Positions 1 to 5,298 of a DNA stretch of 13,915 bases are shown here, piece by piece. Position 1 is the stretch's first letter; each line of letters begins with the position of its first letter. Both the position numbers and the translations under genes were made by a program. The notes under the pieces are model-generated. The model searched no databases. It was not told the origin of the DNA and worked only from the letters and a program-made list of their open reading frames with translations. The DNA comes from Oscillospiraceae bacterium (lineage in GTDB: Bacteria > Bacillota > Clostridia > Oscillospirales > UBA929): the NCBI GenBank assembly GCA_009777685.1, contig WRLJ01000019.1, positions 1 through 13,915 of the forward strand, in the 5' to 3' direction.

Positions 1-591
1 CCGGCCCCCGCTGAAGCGCGGCTCATACTCGGCGGCGATGCGGGCCCAGCGCTCCCCGCCGCGGCGGGGGCGCGCGGCCGCGGCATACAGACGCTCATAC
101 AGGGCGTCCAAAGCGTCCGCCGAGGCCGGTGTGATTTCCGTAAGAACCCGTTCGTCCGCCGGGGAAGGCGGCATTTCCCCGGAAACGGGCCGCAGCCCGA
201 TCTGGCGGAAACCGAATTTCTCATAAAAGCGCGCGATGCGCGCGCCGCGCGGGAGCAGGAACGCCAGCGGAATACCGCGCAGATACAGCTCAAACAGCGC
301 CTGCTCCACCAAATCTCCGGCAAAGCCCCGGCCCCGGTATTCCGGGCGGGTCGCGACGCCAAGGATGTAGGCGGCTTGCATCTCCCCGCCGCCCGCTCCG
401 CCGTGTCCGGGGACATACAGTGTTTGCGGAAGCCAATGGAGCATGGCCGCCGGAGCATCCGCGCCGTCCGCGGTCACAAGCGCGCGGGCGGGGTCGTATT
501 CAGAGGCGAAGAACTCCGCTCCGTCGTCCTGAAAGCAGACCTGCCAGAGCGCCTGTAAATCGTCTTCGGGTTTGGCGTACCGGATGTCCAC
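1..591 (-). CDS. GNAT-family N-acetyltransferase, Eis-like (partial, C terminus beyond the left edge)
   Basis: I translated this frame directly; 197 codons stay open from a GTG at 591 to the window edge, so the C terminus is missing. It is a GNAT acetyltransferase, which moves an acetyl group from acetyl-CoA to an amine; the substrate cannot be told. The acetyl-CoA pyrophosphate-binding motif A is clear at residues about 78-92 (GVATRPEYRGRGFAGDL, with RGRGFAG as the R/QxxGxG/A loop), followed by FYEKFGF at 122-128, typical of motif B. The long N-terminal arm before motif A and the continuation past residue 130 resemble the Eis/clostridial two-GNAT plus sterol-carrier class, but the missing half prevents proof. 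AAAGGA sits 7 bases before the GTG at 591, so I prefer that start. An in-frame ATG at 612 would overlap the upstream gene by 20 bases and has no clear ribosome binding site. It is the second gene after tagA, one base after its stop, so the two are probably co-transcribed. Confidence 0.85.
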   Translation of the reverse strand, partial: MDIRYAKPEDDLQALWQVCFQDDGAEFFASEYDPARALVTADGADAPAAMLHWLPQTLYVPGHGGAGGGEMQAAYILGVATRPEYRGRGFAGDLVEQALFELYLRGIPLAFLLPRGARIARFYEKFGFRQIGLRPVSGEMPPSPADERVLTEITPASADALDALYERLYAAAARPRRGGERWARIAAEYEPRFSGGR

Positions 592-592
592 G

Positions 593-1321
593 CTATCGTC
601 CTTTCTTTTCATGGCGCCGCTGGCGGCGCACGGCCATGACGAACCTCGGCAGGGCCGCCGCCCGCCGCCACCGCGAGGGGTGCGCCAGGCGGTAGAGCCA
701 TTCCAGCCCCAGCTTCCGAAAGACCGCCGGGGCCCGCTTGACGCGCCCGGCCAGCATGTCCAGCGTACCGCCCAGGCCCAGCATCAGCGCGGGGCCGACG
801 CTGTCCAAATTGCGGCGCATCCAAAGCTCCTGCTTCGGCGCGCCCAGGCATACGAAAATCACGTCCGGCTTTGCCCGCGCGATATCGGCCAGCACATCCG
901 CGTCGTCCTGAAAATAGCCGTCGCGCGCGCCGCATACGACCAGCCCGGGATGCTCCCGCCGCAGTCTGTCCGCCGCTTCCTCCGCCACGCCGGGCTTGGC
1001 CCCCAGCAGGTAAAGGCGTTTACCTTGCGCCGCCATCCGCGCCGCGAGGCCCGGGCCGAACTCAGCGCCCGGCACACGCTCCCTCAGCGGGCGGCCCAAC
1101 TGCCGCGAGGCTTTGACGATGCCGATGCCGTCCGGCAGAACCATGTCCGCGCCGTTCAGCGCGTCCCGCAGAGCCGCGTCCCGCAAGGCCGCATACGCGA
1201 TCTCCGCGTTCGGCGTAACGATATAGCGGGGTGTGCCGCCGTCCAGCCAGGCTTGCGCCCGGTCCAGCGCGGCGTCCCTATCGAGGGCGTCAAACCCGAC
1301 GCCGAGTACGTCGATCCTCAT
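593..1321 (-). CDS. tagA: WecG/TagA/CpsF-family glycosyltransferase (N-acetylmannosaminyltransferase type)
   Basis: The 242-residue product matches the usual length of TagA, which adds ManNAc from UDP-ManNAc to undecaprenyl-PP-GlcNAc at the cytoplasmic membrane face, the first committed step of wall teichoic acid linkage-unit synthesis; WecG does the related ManNAcA step in enterobacterial common antigen. Seen in the sequence: TPNAEI at residues 36-41 (conserved Thr), ADMVLPDGIGIVKASR at 58-73 with the conserved Asp at 64, GAPKQE near 160, a GGTLD...AG...RAP block near 185-200, and the C-terminal GLEWLYRL...P.R..R segment that in TagA contacts membrane and closes the active site. The order and spacing of these motifs fit the GT26 family. 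The ATG at 1321 has only a weak GGGA-like ribosome binding site. No other teichoic-acid gene is visible, so the exact sugar and polymer are inferred. It is expressed from promoters at 1379-1477 and is followed after one base by the acetyltransferase gene. Confidence 0.9.
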   Translation of the reverse strand: MRIDVLGVGFDALDRDAALDRAQAWLDGGTPRYIVTPNAEIAYAALRDAALRDALNGADMVLPDGIGIVKASRQLGRPLRERVPGAEFGPGLAARMAAQGKRLYLLGAKPGVAEEAADRLRREHPGLVVCGARDGYFQDDADVLADIARAKPDVIFVCLGAPKQELWMRRNLDSVGPALMLGLGGTLDMLAGRVKRAPAVFRKLGLEWLYRLAHPSRWRRAAALPRFVMAVRRQRRHEKKGR

Positions 1322-1344
1322 GGGCGTCCCATTCCCTGTCTCTC

Positions 1345-1457
1345 AATTGCGTCCTCCCGCGCTCTTCGCCGCAGGCGCATTATATCATGTCAAGCGCACC
1401 GGACGCAAATGAATTGCGCGTCGCGGGCGCTCTTCCGCCGCAGGCGCTATTATACCA
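1345..1457. repeat. Imperfect direct duplication carrying both tagA -10 elements
   Basis: A segment of 43 bases at 1345-1387 recurs as 46 bases at 1412-1457. Both copies begin with AATTGCG, share GCGCTCTTC(C)GCCGCAGGCGC, and end with ATTATAtCA or ATTATAcCA, which on the minus strand is the extended -10. The copies differ by small insertions, so the duplication is not recent. Confidence 0.65.
1379..1387 (-). promoter_or_regulatory. Extended -10 promoter element, proximal, for tagA
   Basis: On the minus strand this reads TGATATAAT, a perfect extended -10 (TGnTATAAT). No good -35 hexamer lies 17 bases upstream, which is acceptable for an extended -10 promoter. It is placed to give a leader of roughly 50 bases before tagA. 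It lies within the copy of the local duplication nearer the gene. Confidence 0.5.
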
Positions 1458-1477
1458 CACAATCATGCGGATTTCAA
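1449..1477 (-). promoter_or_regulatory. Sigma-A-type promoter, distal, for tagA
   Basis: On the minus strand TTGAAA (1477-1472) and TATAAT (1454-1449) are separated by exactly 17 bases, and TGG precedes the -10, giving TGnTATAAT. This is the best promoter in front of the tagA-acetyltransferase pair and would leave a leader of roughly 120 bases. It lies back to back with the nrdR promoter. Confidence 0.65.
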
Positions 1478-1483
1478 TGCCTC

Positions 1484-1512
1484 TTGTGTTTTCTTCCGCT
1501 CTATGGTACAAT
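1484..1512 (+). promoter_or_regulatory. Sigma-A-type promoter for nrdR
   Basis: TTGTGT (1484-1489) and TACAAT (1507-1512) are 17 bases apart, and TGG before the -10 makes it an extended -10. The start codon of nrdR lies 38 bases downstream of the -10, so the leader is short. Its -35 is only 6 bases from the -35 of the divergent tagA promoter. Confidence 0.65.
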
Positions 1513-1549
1513 ATAGTGGTTCCCGTAAAATACACAAGAGGTGACTGCT

Positions 1550-2020
1550 ATGAAATGTCCGTTTTGTCCCAGTCCGGAAAGCAAAGTGATTGACTCTCGC
1601 CCGACGGACGAGGGCAGCAGCATCCGCCGGCGCAGACAGTGCCTGAGATGCCGCAGACGATTCACGACCTACGAGACCATCGACGCGCCGCCGATGATCG
1701 TCTATAAGCGCGGCGGCTCCATGCAGCCCTACGACCGCGCCAAGCTGATGCGCAGCCTGGTCGTCGCGTGCGACAAGCGGCTGATTGGCATGGAGCAGCT
1801 TGAAAAGATCGTCAGCGACATCGAGCATACGCTGAAATCGCTCGATGAGCTGAACCTGACCACCAAGAAGATCGGTGAGCTGGCCCTGGACAGCCTCCGC
1901 AAGGTTGACGAGGTGGCCTACATCCGCTTCGCGTCGGTACACAGGCAGTTTACGGATATTTCGTCGTTTCTGGCGGAAATCGACGCGCTGCGCGGCAAAG
2001 GCCCCGCGGGAGAGGGTTAG
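1550..2020 (+). CDS. nrdR: Transcriptional repressor NrdR
   Basis: The 156-residue product is a full-length NrdR, the zinc and nucleotide-sensing repressor of ribonucleotide reductase genes, acting in the cytoplasm on NrdR boxes. The N terminus starts with the family signature MKCPFC; the zinc ribbon ligands are Cys3, Cys6, Cys31 and Cys34. The conserved SRPTDEG and FTTYE blocks follow, and an ATP-cone domain covers roughly residues 46-136, with the VYKRGGSMQPYDRAKL segment near its start and the VAYIRFASVHRQF end block typical of the family. I chose ATG 1550 because the family begins at MKCPFC and AAGAGGTG lies 7 bases upstream; the in-frame GTG at 1541 lies inside that ribosome binding site. 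A promoter is visible at 1484-1512. No nrd reductase gene is in the window, so its targets are elsewhere. Composition is GC-rich (about 63% in a counted 60-base line), unlike the next gene. Confidence 0.97.
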   Translation: MKCPFCPSPESKVIDSRPTDEGSSIRRRRQCLRCRRRFTTYETIDAPPMIVYKRGGSMQPYDRAKLMRSLVVACDKRLIGMEQLEKIVSDIEHTLKSLDELNLTTKKIGELALDSLRKVDEVAYIRFASVHRQFTDISSFLAEIDALRGKGPAGEG

Positions 2021-2069
2021 GGCATTTGCTGCTTGTCCCCGCCGTCCCGCAGAGCACAACCCCCGGCAC

Positions 2070-2147
2070 GGGCGCACATCGCGCGCCTGCCGGTTCCCCC
2101 GACGCGCAAAACGGGGGAACACGGCGCGATGTGGGCGTTGCGCCCTG
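2070..2147. repeat. Large dyad-symmetric intergenic element upstream of the AT-rich gene
   Basis: Two nested inverted repeats are visible: a perfect 10-bp outer pair (CACATCGCGC at 2075-2084 with GCGCGATGTG at 2124-2133) and a perfect 9-bp inner pair (GTTCCCCCG at 2093-2101 with CGGGGGAAC at 2112-2120) around a 10-base loop. There is no T-run after it, so it is not a classical terminator of nrdR, although it could fold in the transcript. The 13 bases at 2123-2135 are the reverse complement of 3349-3361, on the other side of the AT-rich gene. Confidence 0.6.
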
Positions 2148-2173
2148 CAATAAGAGGAGAAGGAGAACATACA

Positions 2174-3013
2174 ATGAAATTAGCTTGTAATTATTGCCTC
2201 GAACTTGAAATGCTTTTGGACGAAAAAACTATTGATTTTGATTATATTAAATATCCCGCACAGGGATTCGATATGAAGCGAATGGAAAATTTAGAAATAT
2301 TTGAAGAGTTTTGTAATAAGCTCACTCAAAAGCGTCCGATTTTATTACATGGATTTTATCCCTCTCCCCATGATTTATCATCTCCAACTTTACAGACAAA
2401 TTTTAATGACGAAATAGCAAATCGTTTGATAAAGGCTACTAAGACGCCCGGCGTGTCTGTTCACCCCACATTATCAAAAATCCCGGCAAATGTTCCGTTT
2501 GAAAGTATATTTTCCACAATTATATCAAATGCGAAATTTCTTAAAGAAAAGTTTTCACATATGGAGTTTGTGTCGCTTGAAACCCTCGACCATATTGATA
2601 GATGGGGTAATTTATTAAAACCCGAAATAACTAAAAGATTACTTGATGAAACAGATTGCGATTATTTACTTGACATTAGTCACGCTTATTATGCTTCAAG
2701 AGGACTTAAGATAAATTTTTTCGATTATCTAAGAATGTTACCCCTTGAAAAAACTGTGGAAATTCATATTAACGGTTGGGTTGAAACTGAAAAGGGTTTA
2801 ATGTCGCACACAAAAATTAATGATGAGGCGTATGAAGCGTTAAGGGAAGTATTACAATATTGCAAACCACAGATTATAACTTTGGAATATGGCAGACCTG
2901 ATGACCGTGTTGGTGCAGGTTGTCCGATAGTTTCGCCTGATAAGATTAATAATGATGTTAAAAACGAAATTATAGAACAAGTCACAAAAATAAGAGAAAT
3001 AATCCGAATGTAG
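2174..3013 (+). CDS. DUF692/MNIO-like TIM-barrel protein (putative multinuclear iron enzyme)
   Basis: The 279-residue product looks like the DUF692 group now called MNIO, multinuclear non-heme iron-dependent oxidative enzymes, which in characterised cases (MbnB, TglH, bufferin maturases) modify cysteine or other residues of peptides. Candidate metal ligands occur in the expected barrel order: His59 in LLHG, His97 in SVHPT, Glu136 in SLETLDH, Asp167 and His170 in LLDISHAYY, His198 in EIHINGW, His212 in SHTK and Glu238 in TLEYG. The usual DxH aspartate is replaced by Ser211. This assignment is by motif order; a related xylose-isomerase-like barrel is the alternative. AGGAGAAGGAG ends 8 bases before ATG 2174, which fixes the start. 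The gene is strikingly AT-rich (33% GC in the counted line 2221-2280) amid GC-rich neighbours and is bounded by palindromic repeats, pointing to horizontal acquisition. No precursor peptide or partner protein gene is visible next to it, and no own promoter was found; read-through from nrdR is possible. Confidence 0.72.
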   Translation: MKLACNYCLELEMLLDEKTIDFDYIKYPAQGFDMKRMENLEIFEEFCNKLTQKRPILLHGFYPSPHDLSSPTLQTNFNDEIANRLIKATKTPGVSVHPTLSKIPANVPFESIFSTIISNAKFLKEKFSHMEFVSLETLDHIDRWGNLLKPEITKRLLDETDCDYLLDISHAYYASRGLKINFFDYLRMLPLEKTVEIHINGWVETEKGLMSHTKINDEAYEALREVLQYCKPQIITLEYGRPDDRVGAGCPIVSPDKINNDVKNEIIEQVTKIREIIRM

Positions 3014-3397
3014 CAAATAAGCATTTTCTACGCCGTTGTTCTGCGGCTACGGGTACAAATATGTAGGGACACGGCGTGCCGTGTCCGGGGGATGGCCGGT
3101 TAGATTTGTTGGGGCACAACCCCCTGTAGGGGCGACCGTCCCGGTCGCCCGCGTTTGCCTACGCACCGCATTCTCCCTGGCCGCACACGCCGTAGGGCGC
3201 GCCGCCCTCGGCGCGCCGTTGTCGTTATCCGACCCATACAGGACGCGCCGTGTTTTCCCCCTCGGCGTGTGGGTTGGGGACATTTTGCGGGACGCGGAGG
3301 GCCGCGTCCCCTACGGGGTTTTGCGCCCGCCGTGCGTAGGGCGCGATGCCCACATCGCGCCGCGTTCCATTCCCCAAGTGCGGCAACCCGCCCTAAA
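3014..3397. repeat. Cluster of five GTAGGG-flanked palindromes; no gene seen
   Basis: This gene-free stretch holds five perfect 9-bp-arm palindromes with 2-4 base loops: 3067-3086 (GGACACGGC arm), 3130-3150 (GGGCGACCG), 3196-3217 (GGCGCGCCG), 3289-3310 (GGGACGCGG) and 3340-3361 (GGCGCGATG). Four carry GTAGGG at or just before the left arm; the 3289-3310 copy has CCCTAC on its right, so it is in the reverse orientation. The arms differ in sequence yet every one pairs perfectly. Similar GTAGGGGCG-type palindromes are common between genes in clostridial genomes. Open frames across the region are by-products of the GC-rich repeats and show no recognisable protein or ribosome binding site. Confidence 0.75.
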
Positions 3398-3504
3398 ATC
3401 CTCCGTCACGCCTGGCGGCGTGTCACCTCCTTTACGAAAGGAGGCTTGCGCGCCCTGTAAGGCTCCTTTCCTAAAGGAGCTGTCGGCGAAGCCGACTGAG
3501 GATT
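3398..3504. repeat. MITE-like multi-hairpin intergenic element
   Basis: About 107 bases begin AATCCTC and end GAGGATT, a 7-bp terminal inverted repeat. Inside are four short hairpins in a row: CACGCC/GGCGTG near 3407-3422, CCTCCTTT/AAAGGAGG at 3426-3444 with a 3-base loop, GCTCCTTT/AAAGGAGC at 3462-3480 with a 3-base loop, and GTCGGC/GCCGAC at 3482-3496 with a 3-base loop. There is no transposase gene. The CTCCTTT...AAAGGAG...GTCGGCGAAGCCGAC pattern recalls a dispersed repeat I associate with Oscillospiraceae-type genomes, from memory and not checked. Confidence 0.6.
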
Positions 3505-3532
3505 GACAAAGTTCCGCATACGCCGACCACGC

Positions 3533-3549
3533 GGCGCGATGCCCACATC
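3533..3549. repeat. Broken copy of the GGCGCGATG palindrome
   Basis: These 17 bases (GGCGCGATGCCCACATC) are identical to 3340-3356, but the right arm stops early and is followed by CGC instead of GCGCC, so pairing is incomplete. It is a truncated second copy, 193 bases downstream of the intact one. Confidence 0.6.
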
Positions 3550-3613
3550 CGCACCCCTCTCCCTCAAACGAAAAAATATGTTCGCAAAAAATCAAATAAC
3601 CTGCCGTTCCCTC

Positions 3614-3642
3614 TTGACTGCCGGCGGAGCCTGCTGTATAAT
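3614..3642 (+). promoter_or_regulatory. Sigma-A-type promoter for lexA
   Basis: TTGACT (3614-3619) and TATAAT (3637-3642) are separated by exactly 17 bases, close to consensus. The lexA start lies about 68 bases downstream of the -10. A complete Gram-positive SOS box (CGAACnnnnGTTCG) is not seen; only a right half, ATATGTTCG, occurs at 3576-3584, about 30 bases upstream of the -35. Confidence 0.75.
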
Positions 3643-3710
3643 TATCTCAAATCATACATTTGGTCCTGTTTGTGTGAGCCGGAGATATTTTTCAGAAAGG
3701 ACGTATGGAT

Positions 3711-4331
3711 ATGGAATTTCCCGTCAAGCAGCGCAAGAAACGCTCGCCTTCGCCCAAGGGGATCGCGCGAAAGAAACAGATTTGCCATTATATTGACCAC
3801 TTCACGGCGGAGAACGGCTATCCGCCCTCCGTGCGCGAAATCGGCGACGCGGTCGGGCTGAAAAGCCCCAGCACCGTGCAGCGTTACATCGTGATGCTGC
3901 AAAAGGAGGGCGTCCTTCGCAAGAACGACGGCAAAACCCGCACCATCACCACCGCCCGTCCGGGCATCGGTATCCCGATCATCGGGAAGGTCACCGCGGG
4001 CCAGCCGATCCTCGCCTTTGAGGACGACTGCGGCCGTCTGGCCTACCGCACCGGCACGAATGTCAAGGACTTCGCCCTCCGCGTGCGGGGGGATTCCATG
4101 GTCGGCGCGGGCATTCTGGACGGGGATTTCGTGGTCGTGCGCCAGCAGGACAGCGCCGACAGCGGCGCGATCGTCGTGGCCCTGCTCGACGACGAGGCGA
4201 CCGTCAAGCGTCTCCAGCGCAAGGGTACCGAGGTTTGGCTCTATCCCGAAAACCCCCATTACGATCCGATCAACGCGGAAAGCTGCGTGATCATCGGGCG
4301 CGTGATCGCGGTGATTCGGGAGTATTCGTAA
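3711..4331 (+). CDS. lexA: LexA SOS repressor (EC 3.4.21.88)
   Basis: LexA represses the DNA-damage regulon and cleaves itself when stimulated by RecA filaments. The product (206 residues from this start) has the winged helix-turn-helix at about residues 18-73 (PSVREIGDAVGLKSPSTVQR as the recognition part), the Ala-Gly cleavage site in GKVTAGQPI (Ala96-Gly97), the catalytic Ser129 in RGDSM and catalytic Lys166 in EATVKRL, followed by a complete S24 peptidase fold ending at IAVIREYS. All key residues are present, so it should be functional. Two in-frame ATG codons occur at 3705 and 3711; AAGGA at 3697-3701 is 3 bases from the first and 9 from the second, so I prefer 3711, although 3705 cannot be excluded. 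It is transcribed alone from the promoter at 3614-3642 and ends at the hairpin terminator at 4356. It is convergent with the prepilin operon. Confidence 0.96.
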   Translation: MEFPVKQRKKRSPSPKGIARKKQICHYIDHFTAENGYPPSVREIGDAVGLKSPSTVQRYIVMLQKEGVLRKNDGKTRTITTARPGIGIPIIGKVTAGQPILAFEDDCGRLAYRTGTNVKDFALRVRGDSMVGAGILDGDFVVVRQQDSADSGAIVVALLDDEATVKRLQRKGTEVWLYPENPHYDPINAESCVIIGRVIAVIREYS

Positions 4332-4355
4332 TCCTTCCCCCGCCGGACAACAAAC

Positions 4356-4395
4356 ACGCGCCCGCACGGTTTCGTGCGGGCGCGTTTCGCGTTTT
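4356..4395. terminator. Bidirectional intrinsic terminator between lexA and the prepilin operon
   Basis: A perfect 13-bp stem, ACGCGCCCGCACG at 4356-4368 paired with 4373-4385, closes a GTTT loop and is followed on the plus strand by TTTCGCGTTTT. On the minus strand the stem is followed by GTTTGTTGT, moderately T-rich. It lies between the convergent ends of lexA (4331) and the last prepilin gene (4395), so it probably stops transcription from both sides. Confidence 0.8.
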
Positions 4396-4895
4396 CAGGG
4401 TTGTGTGCCGAACAGCCCCAGAGGCCTGACCACATAGGTCCTTTGGCCAATCAGCTCCGGCGTCCCTTTCGTCCGGAATACCTCAACCGTGACCGTGACC
4501 GTATCGCCGTCCAGATCGCAGTTTACCTTTGCCTCCTTGTTGCGGTAAAAGCTGTCGGAAAACACAAGGGTGCTGCCGCCGCTTACGCGTTTCAGATAGC
4601 CCCCGTCGATTGAGTATTTTACGGGATGGCGGCCGGGGCCTCTTTGGATGGTTATATCGTCCGGGAGCGGAATATCCATTTGAACTTCCACCGCGTCGGA
4701 CAAGTCGCTGAGCAGCTCGGCGGAGAGGTTATCCAGAATCGTGTTCACCTCGGAAAACTCGATCGCGTTGAAATACGCGTTCATCATCGGTCCCATGATC
4801 CCCGCCGCCGCCGTACAGAGGATGGCGAATATCACAAGGCCGATCATCGTTTCGATCAAGGTCATGCCCGCGCGGGAGCGCAATCGCTTTATCAA
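4395..4895 (-). CDS. Type IV prepilin-like protein, PilW/PulG-like minor (pseudo)pilin
   Basis: The 166-residue product has a short basic leader and a type III (prepilin) signal: RAG|MTLIETMIGLVIFAIL, with processing predicted after Gly10, Glu15 at mature position +5 and a hydrophobic helix of about 20 residues. The C-terminal part (residues about 40-166) is a soluble, beta-rich domain without recognised family features. The start is TTG at 4895, chosen because a full AGGAGG lies 8 bases upstream and because it gives a normal leader length; no better start exists near it. Such proteins are cleaved by a prepilin peptidase and assembled into type IV pili or type II secretion/competence pseudopili at the membrane. 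It is the last of four minus-strand genes, 40 bases after the previous stop, and ends at the terminator at 4356-4395. Assignment to PilW rather than another minor pilin is by operon position and is tentative. Confidence 0.85.
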   Translation of the reverse strand: MIKRLRSRAGMTLIETMIGLVIFAILCTAAAGIMGPMMNAYFNAIEFSEVNTILDNLSAELLSDLSDAVEVQMDIPLPDDITIQRGPGRHPVKYSIDGGYLKRVSGGSTLVFSDSFYRNKEAKVNCDLDGDTVTVTVEVFRTKGTPELIGQRTYVVRPLGLFGTQP

Positions 4896-4903
4896 GGCTT
4901 ACA

Positions 4904-4909
4904 CCTCCT
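4904..4909 (-). promoter_or_regulatory. Shine-Dalgarno site deciding a TTG start
   Basis: AGGAGG reads on the minus strand 8 bases before TTG 4895. The perfect site and spacing support initiation at this rare start codon for the last prepilin gene. Confidence 0.75.
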
Positions 4910-4935
4910 GATGAATCATCACAGGGACCGCGGGA

Positions 4936-5292
4936 TTACGGGGGAGACGGGGGTGTCGGCGGAGGGGGCGGTTCAAAGGCAATGAAATCGTCATTTTCCG
5001 TTACGGTAATGCCATTAATCTTAATCTCAAAATCAGGCTCCCCATGAAAATTCCCTTTTAATATCATCGTATAGCTGTCATCGCCGTCTTTATGCTCCGC
5101 AACCTCATTGGCGTTGCTCTGACGCTCTTCCGCCCGCCGCAGGGCAAGCGTCGTAAAGTGCAGCGAGGCATTGATCATCGCGGAAATCCCGGTCAGCAGG
5201 ATGGTTAAAATCACCAGACTGACCAGACATTCGATGATGCTTTCGCCTTTGTTATTCAGGATGGCGCGATTTTTCTTTTTCAATGCTCTCAC
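4936..5292 (-). CDS. Type IV prepilin-like protein, PilV-like, with proline-rich tail
   Basis: A 118-residue protein with a lysine-rich leader and a prepilin signal KG|ESIIECLVSLVILTILL: predicted processing after Gly16, Glu21 at mature +5, then a hydrophobic helix with a cysteine. The remaining soluble domain is only about 75 residues and ends in an unusual tail in which nine of the last eleven residues are proline (PPPPPTPPSPP). The GTG at 5292 lies 6 bases after the upstream stop; an alternative is TTG at 5283, which has GGTGAG a few bases upstream and would shorten the leader by three residues. Overlap-like spacing shows co-transcription with the preceding gene and the adhesin. The ECLVSLVIL helix resembles PilV-type minor pilins; the small domain could make it a short adaptor or initiator subunit. 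Function is inferred from signal and context only. Confidence 0.82.
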   Translation of the reverse strand: MRALKKKNRAILNNKGESIIECLVSLVILTILLTGISAMINASLHFTTLALRRAEERQSNANEVAEHKDGDDSYTMILKGNFHGEPDFEIKINGITVTENDDFIAFEPPPPPTPPSPP

Positions 5293-5298
5293 CGCCCG

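Noticed and set aside
572..1516. 314-codon plus-strand open frame over tagA
   Set aside because: It is the reverse shadow of a clear tagA with conserved motifs; its Arg/Pro/Ala-rich product resembles nothing.
1505..1520. Possible NrdR box over the nrdR -10 region
   Set aside because: ACAATATAGTG resembles the box centre, but one base is missing from the spacing and no second box is found at the expected distance.
2070..2147. Intrinsic terminator of nrdR
   Set aside because: Strong dyads but no T-run after either stem, and the arms match dispersed palindromes.
3398..3504. CRISPR array
   Set aside because: The hairpins differ in sequence and there is no regular repeat-spacer spacing or cas gene.
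3036..3506. Open frames of 100-156 codons in the repeat region
   Set aside because: They run through palindromes and the MITE-like unit, have no ribosome binding site and show no protein-like pattern; GC-rich repeats readily leave long open frames.
3571..3584. Possible LexA (SOS) box upstream of the lexA promoter
   Set aside because: Only the right half, ATATGTTCG, fits the Gram-positive consensus; the left half is a run of A, so it is at most a half-site.
3014..3704. RiPP precursor peptide for the MNIO-like enzyme
   Set aside because: I looked for a short Cys-rich frame with a ribosome binding site on both strands near the gene and saw none.
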